From contig CALMPG010000049.1 of assembly GCA_937871915.1 (NCBI GenBank), positions 1 through 64,000 of the forward strand: 64,000 nt of DNA, given 5' to 3'. Each line of letters opens with the position of its first letter. Position 1 is the first letter of the stretch. Made by a program: the position numbers and the translations under genes. Positions 16,449-24,861 of the stretch are shown piece by piece. This DNA comes from an uncultured Phycisphaerales bacterium (GTDB lineage: Bacteria > Planctomycetota > Phycisphaerae > Phycisphaerales > UBA1924). Under the pieces are notes generated by a model, which searched no databases, was not told where the DNA came from, and saw only the letters and a list, made by a program, of their open reading frames with translations.

Positions 16449-17330
16449 ATGGACCCCGTCCGAATCGGCTGCGTGAAGTACCTGAACACCCTCCCGCTCA
16501 TCGAGGGGCTGCGGACGTGGCGTGACTGCGAACTCGTCGCGGCCGTGCCCAGCCGGCTCATCGACATGCTCATCGGGGACGAGGTGGATGTGGCCCTCGC
16601 CTCGGTGATCGACGCGGCCCGCCAGTCCGCGACGCTCCTTCCCGTGGGCATGATCGGGTGCGACGGCCCCACGCTCACCGTGCGTCTCTTCTCCCGCGTG
16701 CCCATCGAGGCCATCGCCACCGTCGGGGCCGACACCGACAGCCACACCTCGGTCGTGCTCATGCAGGTGCTGCTCTGGAAGATGCACGGGCGACGCGTGC
16801 GCGTGCTGGACTTTGATGCGCGCGAGCACATGGTCGTCGGACTGCCCCCTCCGTCCTTGCTTCGCTCGGACACCTCCCCCGCTGGAGCGGGGGAGGGGGC
16901 CGAGCCCGACGCCCTGCTGCTCATCGGCGACAAGGTCGTCACCGACGCCCCCGACGCGGCGATCTATCCGCACCAGCTCGATCTCGGCACGGCGTGGAAG
17001 GACCTCACCGGCCTGCCGTTTGTCTACGCCGTGTGGATGTGCCGCGCGGGCGAGGAGGATTCGCTCACCATGCAGGCCGCGGCCAAGATGCTCGAGCGGA
17101 CGCGCCGGCACAACCAGACGCGATTGGGCTGGATCGTTGCCAGCCGCGCCGAGGAGCGCCACTGGCCGGAGGACCTGGCCGCGAAGTACCTCGGCTCGTA
17201 CCTGAAGTACGACATCGGCGAGCCGGAGCGCGAGGCGGTGGAGAAGTTCCTGCGCTGGGCGGCGGAGCTCGGGCTGTGCGCAGCGAGTGAGGCGCGATGG
17301 GCGGGGAATGAAATGGCAAAGAGCAAATAG
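16449..17330 (+). CDS. mqnA: Chorismate dehydratase of the futalosine menaquinone pathway
   Basis: MqnA converts chorismate to 3-[(1-carboxyvinyl)oxy]benzoate, the entry step to menaquinone through futalosine. This 293-aa protein begins with RIGCVKYLNTLPLIEGL, the family N terminus, followed by VDVALASVIDA, LLLIGDKVV, DLGTAWKDLTGLPFVYAVWMCR and YLKYDIGEPEREAVEKFL. An in-frame palindrome (16844-16900) adds about 19 residues, PPPSLLRSDTSPAGAGEGA. The last codons and the stop (MAKSK then TAG) come from another repeat arm (17310 on), so the native C terminus has probably been replaced. The start is ATG 16449, preceded by TATCCT. The gene implies that this organism makes menaquinone by the futalosine route. 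Confidence 0.93.
   Translation: MDPVRIGCVKYLNTLPLIEGLRTWRDCELVAAVPSRLIDMLIGDEVDVALASVIDAARQSATLLPVGMIGCDGPTLTVRLFSRVPIEAIATVGADTDSHTSVVLMQVLLWKMHGRRVRVLDFDAREHMVVGLPPPSLLRSDTSPAGAGEGAEPDALLLIGDKVVTDAPDAAIYPHQLDLGTAWKDLTGLPFVYAVWMCRAGEEDSLTMQAAAKMLERTRRHNQTRLGWIVASRAEERHWPEDLAAKYLGSYLKYDIGEPEREAVEKFLRWAAELGLCAASEARWAGNEMAKSK
16844..16900. repeat. Compound palindrome inside mqnA
   Basis: 57 bp (exactly 19 codons). The outer pair GCCCCCTCC / GGAGGGGGC is perfect, and the 3-prime half is itself a hairpin with stem CTCCCCCGCT / AGCGGGGGAG and loop GG. It is translated in frame. Confidence 0.85.
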
Positions 17331-17432
17331 CAAATGGCAAACATCGAGCCAGCCAAGCCGTGCCCACACATGGATGCCGCTCCGGTGTCCTCTTCCTCAT
17401 TTGCCATTTGCCATTTGCCATCTGCCATTTGA
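17310..17432. repeat. Inverted repeat of AAATGGCAAA units between mqnA and the sigma-like gene
   Basis: The left side (17310-17341) has AAATGGCAAA and variants, and the right side (17400-17432) has TTTGCCATTTGCCATTTGCC, its reverse complement, around a 58-bp spacer. This is strikingly AT rich against the surroundings. The left arm supplies the mqnA stop codon, and the right arm ends 6 bases before the next ATG. Confidence 0.8.
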
Positions 17433-17438
17433 TCTCCC

Positions 17439-19244
17439 ATGCCCCGCCTGCCCACCTTGCGAACCCGAGTGCTGCGCGACCTGGCCCGGCAACTCCGGTT
17501 CGAGCCGGCCGAGGCGGCCCGCCGGCAACTCGCCCGGGCGGAGGAACTCGCGATGCAGTTGCTGGAAGAGTCCGGCACGCGCGGCGAGTCTCCCGACTCG
17601 TATCCCGAGGAATGGGTCGTGTTCCGCATCACCGGTCTTCGCACCGACGTTGCAGACGCGGGCGGGGTCGTGGTCCGCGAGGCGCTGCTGAGCGACCTGC
17701 CCGCGCTGGTGGACCGGCTGAGCATGGTCGCGGGGCTGAGACTTGCCGATCTCGATGGCGGCAAGAAAACGGGCGAGAAGTGGCTGGGCGCGGCGGACCT
17801 GTGCGGCCGCTGGAAGGTCAGCCGCAAGACGCTGGATCGGTACCGACGGCTCGGGCTGGTCTCCCGCCGCATCGACCTTGGGCGCGGGCGATCTCGCGTG
17901 GTGTATTCGGAGGCGGGCGTGCGGGCGTTCGAGCGGGTGCACCGGCCGCGCGTGGAGCAGGCGGGGGCGTTCACGCGGATCGACGCGAAGACGCTGGCCC
18001 GGATCGTGAAGCGGGCCGCGACGTATCGCGGGCGATTCGGCTGGACGCTCCATCGCTGTGCCCAGCGGATCGCCGCGCGAGAGGCGAGGAGTCTCGAAGC
18101 CGTACGGCAGGTCCTCCGTCGGCACGACCGCACCGCCGGCGCGCCGCTCTTCACGGAGCCCGGCCCGCTCGACGCCGAGCAGCGGGCGTGGATCGAGCGG
18201 GCCTCACGGCGCGGCGGCACAATGAGCGGCGCGGCCAGAAAGCTCCGCAAGAGCCGCTCGGCGGTGTATCGCGCCATCGGCGGCCGGCGCGCGGCCCGGC
18301 TGCTCGAACTCGACCTGCGCGGGCCGATCGGCCCGACGTTTACACGCCGCGATGCGGAGGAGGTGCTCCTCGAACACGCCGCGGCCACGACGGGGCTTGG
18401 CAGTCCGGGCGCGACGAGCGTGGGGGACCTCATGCGTATGGCCGCGGGAATCCGGCCGGAGACGGCCGCGTACGAGGCGGCCCGGGGCGCGGCGTACTGG
18501 TACCTGTTGTGGACCGTGGGCGAGACCGTGCGTTGCATGGGCGCCTCCACTGGCGGGCAAGCCGCCAGCGCCACCCTTGATCGGATCGAGACGCGGCTGC
18601 TCTGGGCCTCGCGGCTTAAGTCGGAGATGGTCCGCGCCGAGGCGCCGCTCCTGCTCCGCACCATCGAGGCCCAGGCCGATCGTCGCCTCGAGTCCATCCC
18701 GGGTGTGGTGCTGCACGAGATCATCGAGCTCGGCGTCGAAGCGCTGATCGAGGCGGTGGAACGGTTCGACCCCTTCAAGGGCGGGCGCGCCGCGGCCCCG
18801 GCGGGCATCGGTGTCACGCGGGCGATCTCGCGGTGGCTGCGAGGGAATCGCGAGCGGCTCGGTTCGCCGTCGCGGGCCGCGGCCAGGATCGATCTGGATC
18901 AGTTTGCCCTTGCCGACTGGTCACGCCGCGTGCATCCGTGGCAGGCGTGGCTGGAGCCCCCGTCGGAGGTGCGCGGGCGGCTCGGCACGCTCGCCGAGCG
19001 CGAGCGTCGAGTGCTCGAGATGCGGTTCGGATGGGCGGGTGCGCCCCCATGCACCATCGAGCACGCGGCCCGCGAGATCGGCACGACATCGACGCGGATC
19101 GCCGCGATGCAGCGGCGGGCGGTCGCGCTACTCGCGTTCGGTGCGCCAAGCCCGCGCCCGCGCCGCGGGAAGGACAAGGCATGCCCCCGCCGCTCGGCCC
19201 GTGCGTCTGGGTGTTCCACTCCGGCGCGCTGGGCGATCACGTGA
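17439..19244 (+). CDS. Hybrid protein: HTH domains plus sigma-70-like regions
   Basis: This 601-aa protein is not a known named factor. Residues 115-168 form a MerR/HTH_17-like winged helix (LGAADLCGRWKVSRKTLDRYRRLGLV, then RSRVVYSEAGVRAFER). A second HTH-like stretch is near 255 (GTMSGAARKLRKSRSAVYRAIG). Residues 428-470 resemble sigma-70 region 2 (ELGVEALIEAVERFDPFKGG, ending ITRAISRWL-like), and 513-567 resemble region 4 (LAERERRVLEMRFG, then IEHAAREIGTTSTRIAAMQRRAVALL). It could be an alternative sigma factor or a regulator derived from one. The fragment TGGQAASAT (about 369-377) is encoded by a short palindrome. Its end overlaps the next gene by 64 bases. Function is inferred from the motifs alone. 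Confidence 0.75.
   Translation: MPRLPTLRTRVLRDLARQLRFEPAEAARRQLARAEELAMQLLEESGTRGESPDSYPEEWVVFRITGLRTDVADAGGVVVREALLSDLPALVDRLSMVAGLRLADLDGGKKTGEKWLGAADLCGRWKVSRKTLDRYRRLGLVSRRIDLGRGRSRVVYSEAGVRAFERVHRPRVEQAGAFTRIDAKTLARIVKRAATYRGRFGWTLHRCAQRIAAREARSLEAVRQVLRRHDRTAGAPLFTEPGPLDAEQRAWIERASRRGGTMSGAARKLRKSRSAVYRAIGGRRAARLLELDLRGPIGPTFTRRDAEEVLLEHAAATTGLGSPGATSVGDLMRMAAGIRPETAAYEAARGAAYWYLLWTVGETVRCMGASTGGQAASATLDRIETRLLWASRLKSEMVRAEAPLLLRTIEAQADRRLESIPGVVLHEIIELGVEALIEAVERFDPFKGGRAAAPAGIGVTRAISRWLRGNRERLGSPSRAAARIDLDQFALADWSRRVHPWQAWLEPPSEVRGRLGTLAERERRVLEMRFGWAGAPPCTIEHAAREIGTTSTRIAAMQRRAVALLAFGAPSPRPRRGKDKACPRRSARASGCSTPARWAIT
18550..18568. repeat. Short palindrome inside the sigma-like gene
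   Basis: CTGGCGG / CCGCCAG around GCAAG, flanked by CCA and CGCCACC. It resembles the palindromes at 34997, 57432 and 62633 in layout (GGTGGCrC outside, GC-rich stem, 4-5 nt loop). Confidence 0.5.
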
Positions 19245-20110
19245 TGATCTGGCCGTTCGTTCGCGCGCTCGCACGCCAAGGCACGGCCGTGACGGTGGTC
19301 GCGTCGAGCAGCCACGCCCGCCTGTGCGAGGCCGAGGTCGGGCGACAAGCCACCGGGGCGAGCGGACCTGTGCGTGGCCTCGGCGCGGAGCAGCCGCGGT
19401 TCACCCGCATGTGGGCCGGCGAGTGCGCGAGCCAGGAGTGGATCGTGCGAGGCGTGGACGCCGTCGTGTCGCCCGTGGCGGACGACTCCACCGACATCGG
19501 CCTCCGATGGCTCGACGCCGCGGGGGCGATGTTTCCTGGCGCGGCGGTGATCGGCTTTGGAGCGCCGGACTCGGTCAGCCGCGCGATTCTGTGGGGACGC
19601 GCCAATGCCCGGGAGTGGGGAAGCGCGGCCCCTTTGCCCGATCGCGACGGCCCTATCACGCTCTTCGCCGGCGCGGGAGGAGCCTCCAAGCGATGGCCCA
19701 TCGAGCAATGGGTGGCGCTCGCCGCGGCGATCCGCGAGCGAACCGCCGACGCGGACGTCCACCTTCTGGCAGGCCCGGTTGAGGCCGAGATGTGGTCGAG
19801 CGCGGAGCGCGGGGAGTTCGCCGGTGCGGGCGGGCGCGTGTTGGAAGGCGACCTCTCGTCGCTCGCCGATGCGATCCGAGCCTCCCGGGTGTTTGTGGGG
19901 TGCGACACCGGCCCGACGCATCTGGGCGCGCAACTCGGCGTGCCGACGCTCGCGCTGTTCGGTCCGACCGATGCGCAGGTCTGGTCGCCGGTCGGGCCGC
20001 GGGTGCGTGTGCTCGCGCCCGCATCGCCGCGCTCCATGGAGTGGCTGGGCGTTGAAACCGTGCTCGCCGAAGCCCTGGCGATGACCACGCGGGGCGTGAA
20101 ACTCACCTGA
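19181..20110 (+). CDS. Glycosyltransferase family 9 (heptosyltransferase-like)
   Basis: This 309-aa protein starts with WVFHSGALGDHVMIWPFVRAL, the N-terminal GALGD nucleotide-sugar-transferase motif of family 9. The C-terminal half has FAGAGGASKRWPIEQWVALA and FVGCDTGPTHLGAQLGVPTLALFGPTD, the classic donor-binding block of heptosyltransferases. It probably adds a sugar to lipopolysaccharide core or another surface glycan at the cytoplasmic face. The ATG at 19181 has a GGGAAGG site about 8 nt upstream and lies inside the 3-prime end of the preceding gene, which suggests co-transcription. It is convergent with lepB, with an 8-base overlap of the 3-prime ends. The acceptor is unknown. Confidence 0.85.
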   Translation: MPPPLGPCVWVFHSGALGDHVMIWPFVRALARQGTAVTVVASSSHARLCEAEVGRQATGASGPVRGLGAEQPRFTRMWAGECASQEWIVRGVDAVVSPVADDSTDIGLRWLDAAGAMFPGAAVIGFGAPDSVSRAILWGRANAREWGSAAPLPDRDGPITLFAGAGGASKRWPIEQWVALAAAIRERTADADVHLLAGPVEAEMWSSAERGEFAGAGGRVLEGDLSSLADAIRASRVFVGCDTGPTHLGAQLGVPTLALFGPTDAQVWSPVGPRVRVLAPASPRSMEWLGVETVLAEALAMTTRGVKLT

Positions 20111-20834
20111 GCGGGCTGAGCCACCGGTCCCAGCGCGGCGCGTAGGACTGCTCGGGATTCAGGCTCATCGCCACGCCCGAGCAGCGTCCGTAGATGCTCG
20201 AGAGGGGGACCATGCCGATGTATCGCGAGTCGTTGCTCTGGTCGCGGTTGTCCCCCATGACGAAGTAGTGGCCCTCGGGCACGACCACCTCGGGAAAGGT
20301 CGAGAAGCTCGAAAGACCGGGCGTGATGGTGATCGCGTGCTCAACGCCCAGCAGGTTCTCGGTCTTGAGCACGACCGGGACGTGTGCCCCGTTGGGAAGC
20401 GGCGAACTTGCGTGGTCGTCGGTCACGCTCGTGTCGGCCTCGACGCCGTTGATGTACAGCCGGTTGTGGCTGAGAGAGATGTGGTCGCCGGGGACGCCGA
20501 CCACGCGCTTGACCAGGCGGATGCCGTCGGCGGGCGAAGCGAACGTCACAATGTCGCCTCGGCGCGGCGTGCTCCACTGCGCGATCCACGAGGTCGTGAA
20601 CGGGACGCGCAGTCCGAAGGCGAGCTTGTTGACGTAGATGCGGTCGCCCTCGAGGATGGTGGGGCGCATGGAGCCGCTGGGAACGTCGTTCCAATCGGCG
20701 ATGACCGAGCGGATGGGGGCCATGATCGCCATGACCAGCCCGATGGGGACGATCCACTCGCGGACGATGCGATCGAGCAGGCCGCGTTTGGGGCCCGCGG
20801 CCTTCGTCCCCTTGTCTTTGTTGAGCGTGGGCAT
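20103..20834 (-). CDS. lepB: Signal peptidase I
   Basis: This 243-aa type I signal peptidase removes signal peptides from exported proteins at the periplasmic face of the inner membrane. One membrane segment lies at about residues 30-48 (WIVPIGLVMAIMAPIRSVIA). The nucleophile Ser is in SGSMRPTILEGD, the general-base Lys is in RLVKRVVGVPGDHI, and the GDNRDQSNDSRYIGMV box is complete. A GGAGA site precedes ATG 20834. It would process the many signal-peptide proteins in this window. Confidence 0.95.
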   Translation of the reverse strand: MPTLNKDKGTKAAGPKRGLLDRIVREWIVPIGLVMAIMAPIRSVIADWNDVPSGSMRPTILEGDRIYVNKLAFGLRVPFTTSWIAQWSTPRRGDIVTFASPADGIRLVKRVVGVPGDHISLSHNRLYINGVEADTSVTDDHASSPLPNGAHVPVVLKTENLLGVEHAITITPGLSSFSTFPEVVVPEGHYFVMGDNRDQSNDSRYIGMVPLSSIYGRCSGVAMSLNPEQSYAPRWDRWLSPLR

Positions 20835-21053
20835 CGGTTCTCCAGTTGTGCGGCCGCGCCGGCCGTGGCCCGCGTCGGGGCGGGCACGGCAAGTGTGCTC
20901 GCGATGCTACGAATGGCCAGAAACCCGTGTTCCCGTGCCGGTGCGGAATCCCCGCGCAGCCGGCGCAGGTCGCACAGGCCGAACGCTTCCCAGCCGCTTC
21001 CCAGATTGCCGCGGCGTTCGGGCTCCGCGAGGGGTGCCGGGCCCGCGATCGCG

Positions 21054-21059
21054 TACCCT
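21054..21059 (+). promoter_or_regulatory. Putative -10 box for leaderless trpS
   Basis: TACCCT followed by 8 nt (TGCACCCC) and ATG 21068, with no purine-rich site between. Confidence 0.45.
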
Positions 21060-21067
21060 TGCACCCC

Positions 21068-22162
21068 ATGACGACGCCCTCCGCCAAGCCCCGCATCCTC
21101 ACCGGCGACACGCCGACCTCCACCGGCCTGCACCTTGGCCACTTCGTCGGCTCGCTGGAGAACCGCCTGGCGCTCCAGGACCAGTACGACTGCTACTTCC
21201 TCATCGCCAACGTCCACGCCTTCACCACCCTCGCGGCCGAGCCGGAGCAGATCCGGGCCAACACCATCGGCATCGTGAAGGACTGGCTCGCCGTCGGGCT
21301 CGATCCCGAGCGCAGCACGTTCGTCCTGCAGAGCGAGATCCCCGCGATCGCCGAACTCACGTTCCTCTTCGCGATGCTCCTGCCCTTCAACCGGGTCATG
21401 AACAACCCGACGATCAAGACCGAGATCGACGTCAAGAAACTCGGCGACACGTACTCGTTCGGCTTCCCGCTCTACGCCGTCGGCCAGTGCGCCGACATCC
21501 TCGCGTTCCGGCCCGAGCTCGTGCCGGTGGGCGAGGATCAGGAGGCCCACATTGAGATGTGCCGCGCTGTCGCGGGGAAGTTCAACCAGATGTACTGCGG
21601 CGTGGGCAACCGCGTGGAGACGCAGGACCACGTGAAGGCGGGGGGCCTCTTCCCGATCCCGAAGGCGAAGATCGGGCGCGTGGCGCGCCTCGTCGGCCTC
21701 GACGGCGTGCAGAAGATGTCCAAGAGCCTCGGCAACGCGATCTTCCTGTACGACGACCCGAAGACGGTTCAGAAGAAGGTCAACAAGATCACCACCGGGC
21801 GCCAGAGCCCGACCGAGCCGGGCGATCCGAGCAACGTGCTCATGCAGTACGTCGAGGCGTTCATCGGCGGGCAAGGAACCGAGGGGCGTGCAAGGGCCGA
21901 CGAGATCAAGCGCCGCTACGCCGCGGGCGATAACCTCGGCGACGGCCACGTCAAGCAGGAACTCGGCGAGGCGATCAACCGCCTGCTCGAACCGATGCGG
22001 GAGCGCCGGGCGAAACTCGATGGGCCGGAGGGGGACGCGAGGGTGCAGGAGGTCATCCGGCGCGGCGTGGCGAAGGCGAATGTCGTGGCGGAGGAGACGC
22101 TGTATCTGGCGAAGACGGCGATGAAGCTGGAGTTTGGAAAGCGGACGCTGTCGGTGGGCTGA
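21068..22162 (+). CDS. trpS: Tryptophan-tRNA ligase
   Basis: This 364-aa class I aminoacyl-tRNA synthetase charges tRNA-Trp. The HIGH-type motif is TGLHLGHFVGSL near residue 18, and the KMSKS loop is QKMSKSLGN. The tRNA-synthetase blocks AELTFLFAMLLPFNRVMNNPTIK, YPLYAVGQ-like FPLYAVGQCADIL and PVGEDQEAHIEMCR are present. The frame is open upstream to 20846, but the family N terminus fits ATG 21068. The C terminus matches the anticodon-binding region (INRLLEPMRERRAKL). The gene is divergent from lepB. Confidence 0.96.
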   Translation: MTTPSAKPRILTGDTPTSTGLHLGHFVGSLENRLALQDQYDCYFLIANVHAFTTLAAEPEQIRANTIGIVKDWLAVGLDPERSTFVLQSEIPAIAELTFLFAMLLPFNRVMNNPTIKTEIDVKKLGDTYSFGFPLYAVGQCADILAFRPELVPVGEDQEAHIEMCRAVAGKFNQMYCGVGNRVETQDHVKAGGLFPIPKAKIGRVARLVGLDGVQKMSKSLGNAIFLYDDPKTVQKKVNKITTGRQSPTEPGDPSNVLMQYVEAFIGGQGTEGRARADEIKRRYAAGDNLGDGHVKQELGEAINRLLEPMRERRAKLDGPEGDARVQEVIRRGVAKANVVAEETLYLAKTAMKLEFGKRTLSVG

Positions 22163-22257
22163 GCGGGCGGGATGGGCTGGGACGTTTTGCAATGAGGCGG
22201 CCTTCATCGGACTCGGCCGATTACGCTTGCCCGATCTGGTCCAAGCGAGGGCTCACA

Positions 22258-24855
22258 ATGCGCATGGCTCATCCGGTCCCATCGTTACCACTGCGGTTCG
22301 TTGCTGGGTGTGGGTTGTTTGCTACCGCCATGCTGCCCGCGCAGATCCGCGCCGACATCGACCTGCCGGCCACCGCTCCCGAGGTCCGCCTGACCGAGGG
22401 CCTGGTCGTCGCCGACGTCGCCGGTTGGGGCCGGCGGACGATCAACCCCGACGCGATCGCCGAGGCGATGGTCCGCGGCACGCTCGGCTGGCCGCGCGAG
22501 GGGGATGTGGTGAAGCGGCCCGAGGCGATGGGCGGGGGCGAGCGCACGTGGCAATCGGCCCGGGCCTCGGAGCAGGGCGAGTTCGCCCGCCTGCCCAAGA
22601 GCGCGTACCTCCTGTGCACGGTGCAATCGGCGACGGAGCGCGTGGTGCTGCTCGACGCCTCCGGCCACACCATGGCCTACGTCAACGGCGACCCGCACGC
22701 GGGCGATATGTACTCGACGGGCTACTCACGCATCCCGGTGCTGCTGCGCAAGGGGGCGAACCAGTTCCTCTTCGCCAACGCCGGGCGCGGCCCTCTCAAG
22801 GCCCGGCTCATCACCCCCGAGGCCGAGGTGACCGCCGATGTCGGCGATCTGACGCTGCCCAGCGTGCTCTCCGGCGCGCCCGAGGAGTATGTGCTGGGCG
22901 TGCCGATCATCAACGCCTCGAATCGCCCGCGGAGCGTGGTGATCGGCGTGCTTCCGGAAGTCTGGGACGGGCCGCTTCGCGAGGAGCGTGTTGAACTCGC
23001 GCCGCTGACGATCCAGAAGGTGCCGCTCCGGGCCGTGTTGCACCGGATCAAGGATCACCCCGACGTTCGTCCGACCATCATCATCCGCGAGGCCCCGACC
23101 GACGCGGGCGCTCGCGGGGCGGATATCTCGCGGGCGACGTTCAAGGTCCATTGCAAGTCCCCCGACGAGCCGCACAGCCGCACGTTCATCAGCGACATCG
23201 ACGGGAGCGCGCAGTACGTGGCCATCTCTCCACCGGCGACGGAAGGGCGCGTCGAGCATCCCGGGCTGGTGCTGTCTCTCCACGGCGCCGACGTCGAGGC
23301 CGTGCGTCAGGCCCCGTGCTATGCGCCCAAGCCCGATCTGGTGATCGTCTGCCCGACGAATCGGCGGCCATACGGCTTCGACTGGGAAGACTGGGGCCGC
23401 ATCGACGCGGCCGAGGCCATGGACCACGCCCGAGAGTGGTTCCGCACCGATCCGCGCCGTCAATATCTCACGGGCCACTCCATGGGCGGCCACGGGGCGT
23501 GGCAGGTCGGTGTGTTCATGCCCGAGCGGTTCGCCGCCGTCGCCCCCAGCGCGGGGTGGATTTCCTTCGACTCCTACGCGGGCGTGCGTGCCGAGGCGAC
23601 CGAGCCGGCCGACAGCCCCATCCGCGCCATGCTCCGGCGAGCCTCCGCCTCGAGCGACACTCTGGCGCTGCTGGCCAACCTCCAGGGCAAGGGCGTGTAC
23701 ATCCTCCACGGCGAGACCGATGACAACGTGCCCGTGGCCGAGGCCCGCCTGGCCCGGGCCCAACTCACCAGGGACGGCGTGCCCTTCGAGTTCCACGAGC
23801 AGCCGGGGGCCGGCCACTGGTGGGACGACGACAAACCGGGCGTCGCCTGCGTGGACTGGCCGGGGATCTTCGACATGTTCGCCTCGCGAAGGCTCCCCGC
23901 CCCCGGCGAGCAAACCAAGTTCCGGGTCAAGTCGCTCGAGTCGGGCGTTGCCCCGGTCCCCGGGGACGGTGTCACGATCATGCGGGCCGAACGGCGCGGC
24001 CTCGAAGCGAGCGCCGAAGTGAAGATCCAGCGAGGGAACACCGGCGAGCGGGTCGTCGTGACGACCAGGAACGCCAACATGCTCGCTCTCGGCGTCCTGG
24101 TCCTCGGCGAGGCGACAAGCCGCGAGATCACCATCGATGGGCAGGAAACCACGGCGGCCCGCCGGGGGCGGCATGTCTGCCTGCTCAGGAAAGCCGAAAG
24201 GTGGGTGGGCGCCGGCACGGAGCCGTCGTTCGCCGCGTCGATGAACTCCCCATGGGACCCGCCGCGCGGCCCGTTCAAGAACGCGTTCACGCACAGATTC
24301 GTCTTCGTCCGCGCCACCCACGGCACGGCAGAAGAAAACGCCTGGTCGCTGGCCCGGGCCCGGTTCGATGCCGAGCAGTGGTGGTATCGCGGCAACGGCC
24401 GTGTCGAGATCGTCACCGACGACGCCTTCCTTCGTGCGTTGGGAGAGGGGCGCATCGAAGGGAACGCGATCCTCTACGGCAACACGGACATGAACGCGGC
24501 CGCGAAGCGGCTGTGCGAGAACCAGGCCGTCCGCGTCTCGCGGACCGAGGCGTGGGTCGGCACGCGCAAGGTATCGGGCGACGACGTGGGCGTGCTGGCC
24601 GTCGGCACGTTCAAGGGCGCGGCCGGGTTGCGTGTGTACGGACTCGTCGCGGGCACGGGCCTGAGCGGCGCCCGCGCCACGGACCGCATCCCCTACATCA
24701 TCGCCGGCACGGGCGTGCCCGATGTGTGCATCGTGCGGCCGTCGCTCTGGAACAAGGGAGTCGCGGGCGTCGAGTGCGCGGGATTCCTCGACCCGAACCT
24801 GCTGGCGGCCAAGGCGGATATCGCCTGGGGCGAGGGTGGCGAGGTGAACAAGTAG
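22258..24855 (+). CDS. Secreted alpha/beta hydrolase (prolyl-oligopeptidase/esterase-like)
   Basis: This 865-aa protein has a signal peptide (LPLRFVAGCGLFATAMLPAQIRA), an N-terminal beta-rich region and an alpha/beta-hydrolase domain at about 330-545. The nucleophile is Ser408 in GHSMGGHG, the acid is Asp488/489 in HGETDDNVP, and the base is His520 in GAGHWWDD. The C-terminal 300 residues have no family I recognise and include FVRATHGTAEENAWSLARAR. The layout resembles large planctomycete prolyl-oligopeptidase or PHB-depolymerase-like esterases; the substrate is unknown. The start is ATG 22258 at the signal peptide. The gap to the dockerin gene on the other strand is only 6 bases. Confidence 0.85.
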   Translation: MRMAHPVPSLPLRFVAGCGLFATAMLPAQIRADIDLPATAPEVRLTEGLVVADVAGWGRRTINPDAIAEAMVRGTLGWPREGDVVKRPEAMGGGERTWQSARASEQGEFARLPKSAYLLCTVQSATERVVLLDASGHTMAYVNGDPHAGDMYSTGYSRIPVLLRKGANQFLFANAGRGPLKARLITPEAEVTADVGDLTLPSVLSGAPEEYVLGVPIINASNRPRSVVIGVLPEVWDGPLREERVELAPLTIQKVPLRAVLHRIKDHPDVRPTIIIREAPTDAGARGADISRATFKVHCKSPDEPHSRTFISDIDGSAQYVAISPPATEGRVEHPGLVLSLHGADVEAVRQAPCYAPKPDLVIVCPTNRRPYGFDWEDWGRIDAAEAMDHAREWFRTDPRRQYLTGHSMGGHGAWQVGVFMPERFAAVAPSAGWISFDSYAGVRAEATEPADSPIRAMLRRASASSDTLALLANLQGKGVYILHGETDDNVPVAEARLARAQLTRDGVPFEFHEQPGAGHWWDDDKPGVACVDWPGIFDMFASRRLPAPGEQTKFRVKSLESGVAPVPGDGVTIMRAERRGLEASAEVKIQRGNTGERVVVTTRNANMLALGVLVLGEATSREITIDGQETTAARRGRHVCLLRKAERWVGAGTEPSFAASMNSPWDPPRGPFKNAFTHRFVFVRATHGTAEENAWSLARARFDAEQWWYRGNGRVEIVTDDAFLRALGEGRIEGNAILYGNTDMNAAAKRLCENQAVRVSRTEAWVGTRKVSGDDVGVLAVGTFKGAAGLRVYGLVAGTGLSGARATDRIPYIIAGTGVPDVCIVRPSLWNKGVAGVECAGFLDPNLLAAKADIAWGEGGEVNK

Positions 24856-24861
24856 CGGGGC

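Noticed and set aside
18833..19180. Upstream extension of the family 9 glycosyltransferase
   Set aside because: The extension is Arg/Ala-rich and overlaps the sigma-like gene in another frame; ATG 19181 has a good ribosome site and begins at the GALGD block.
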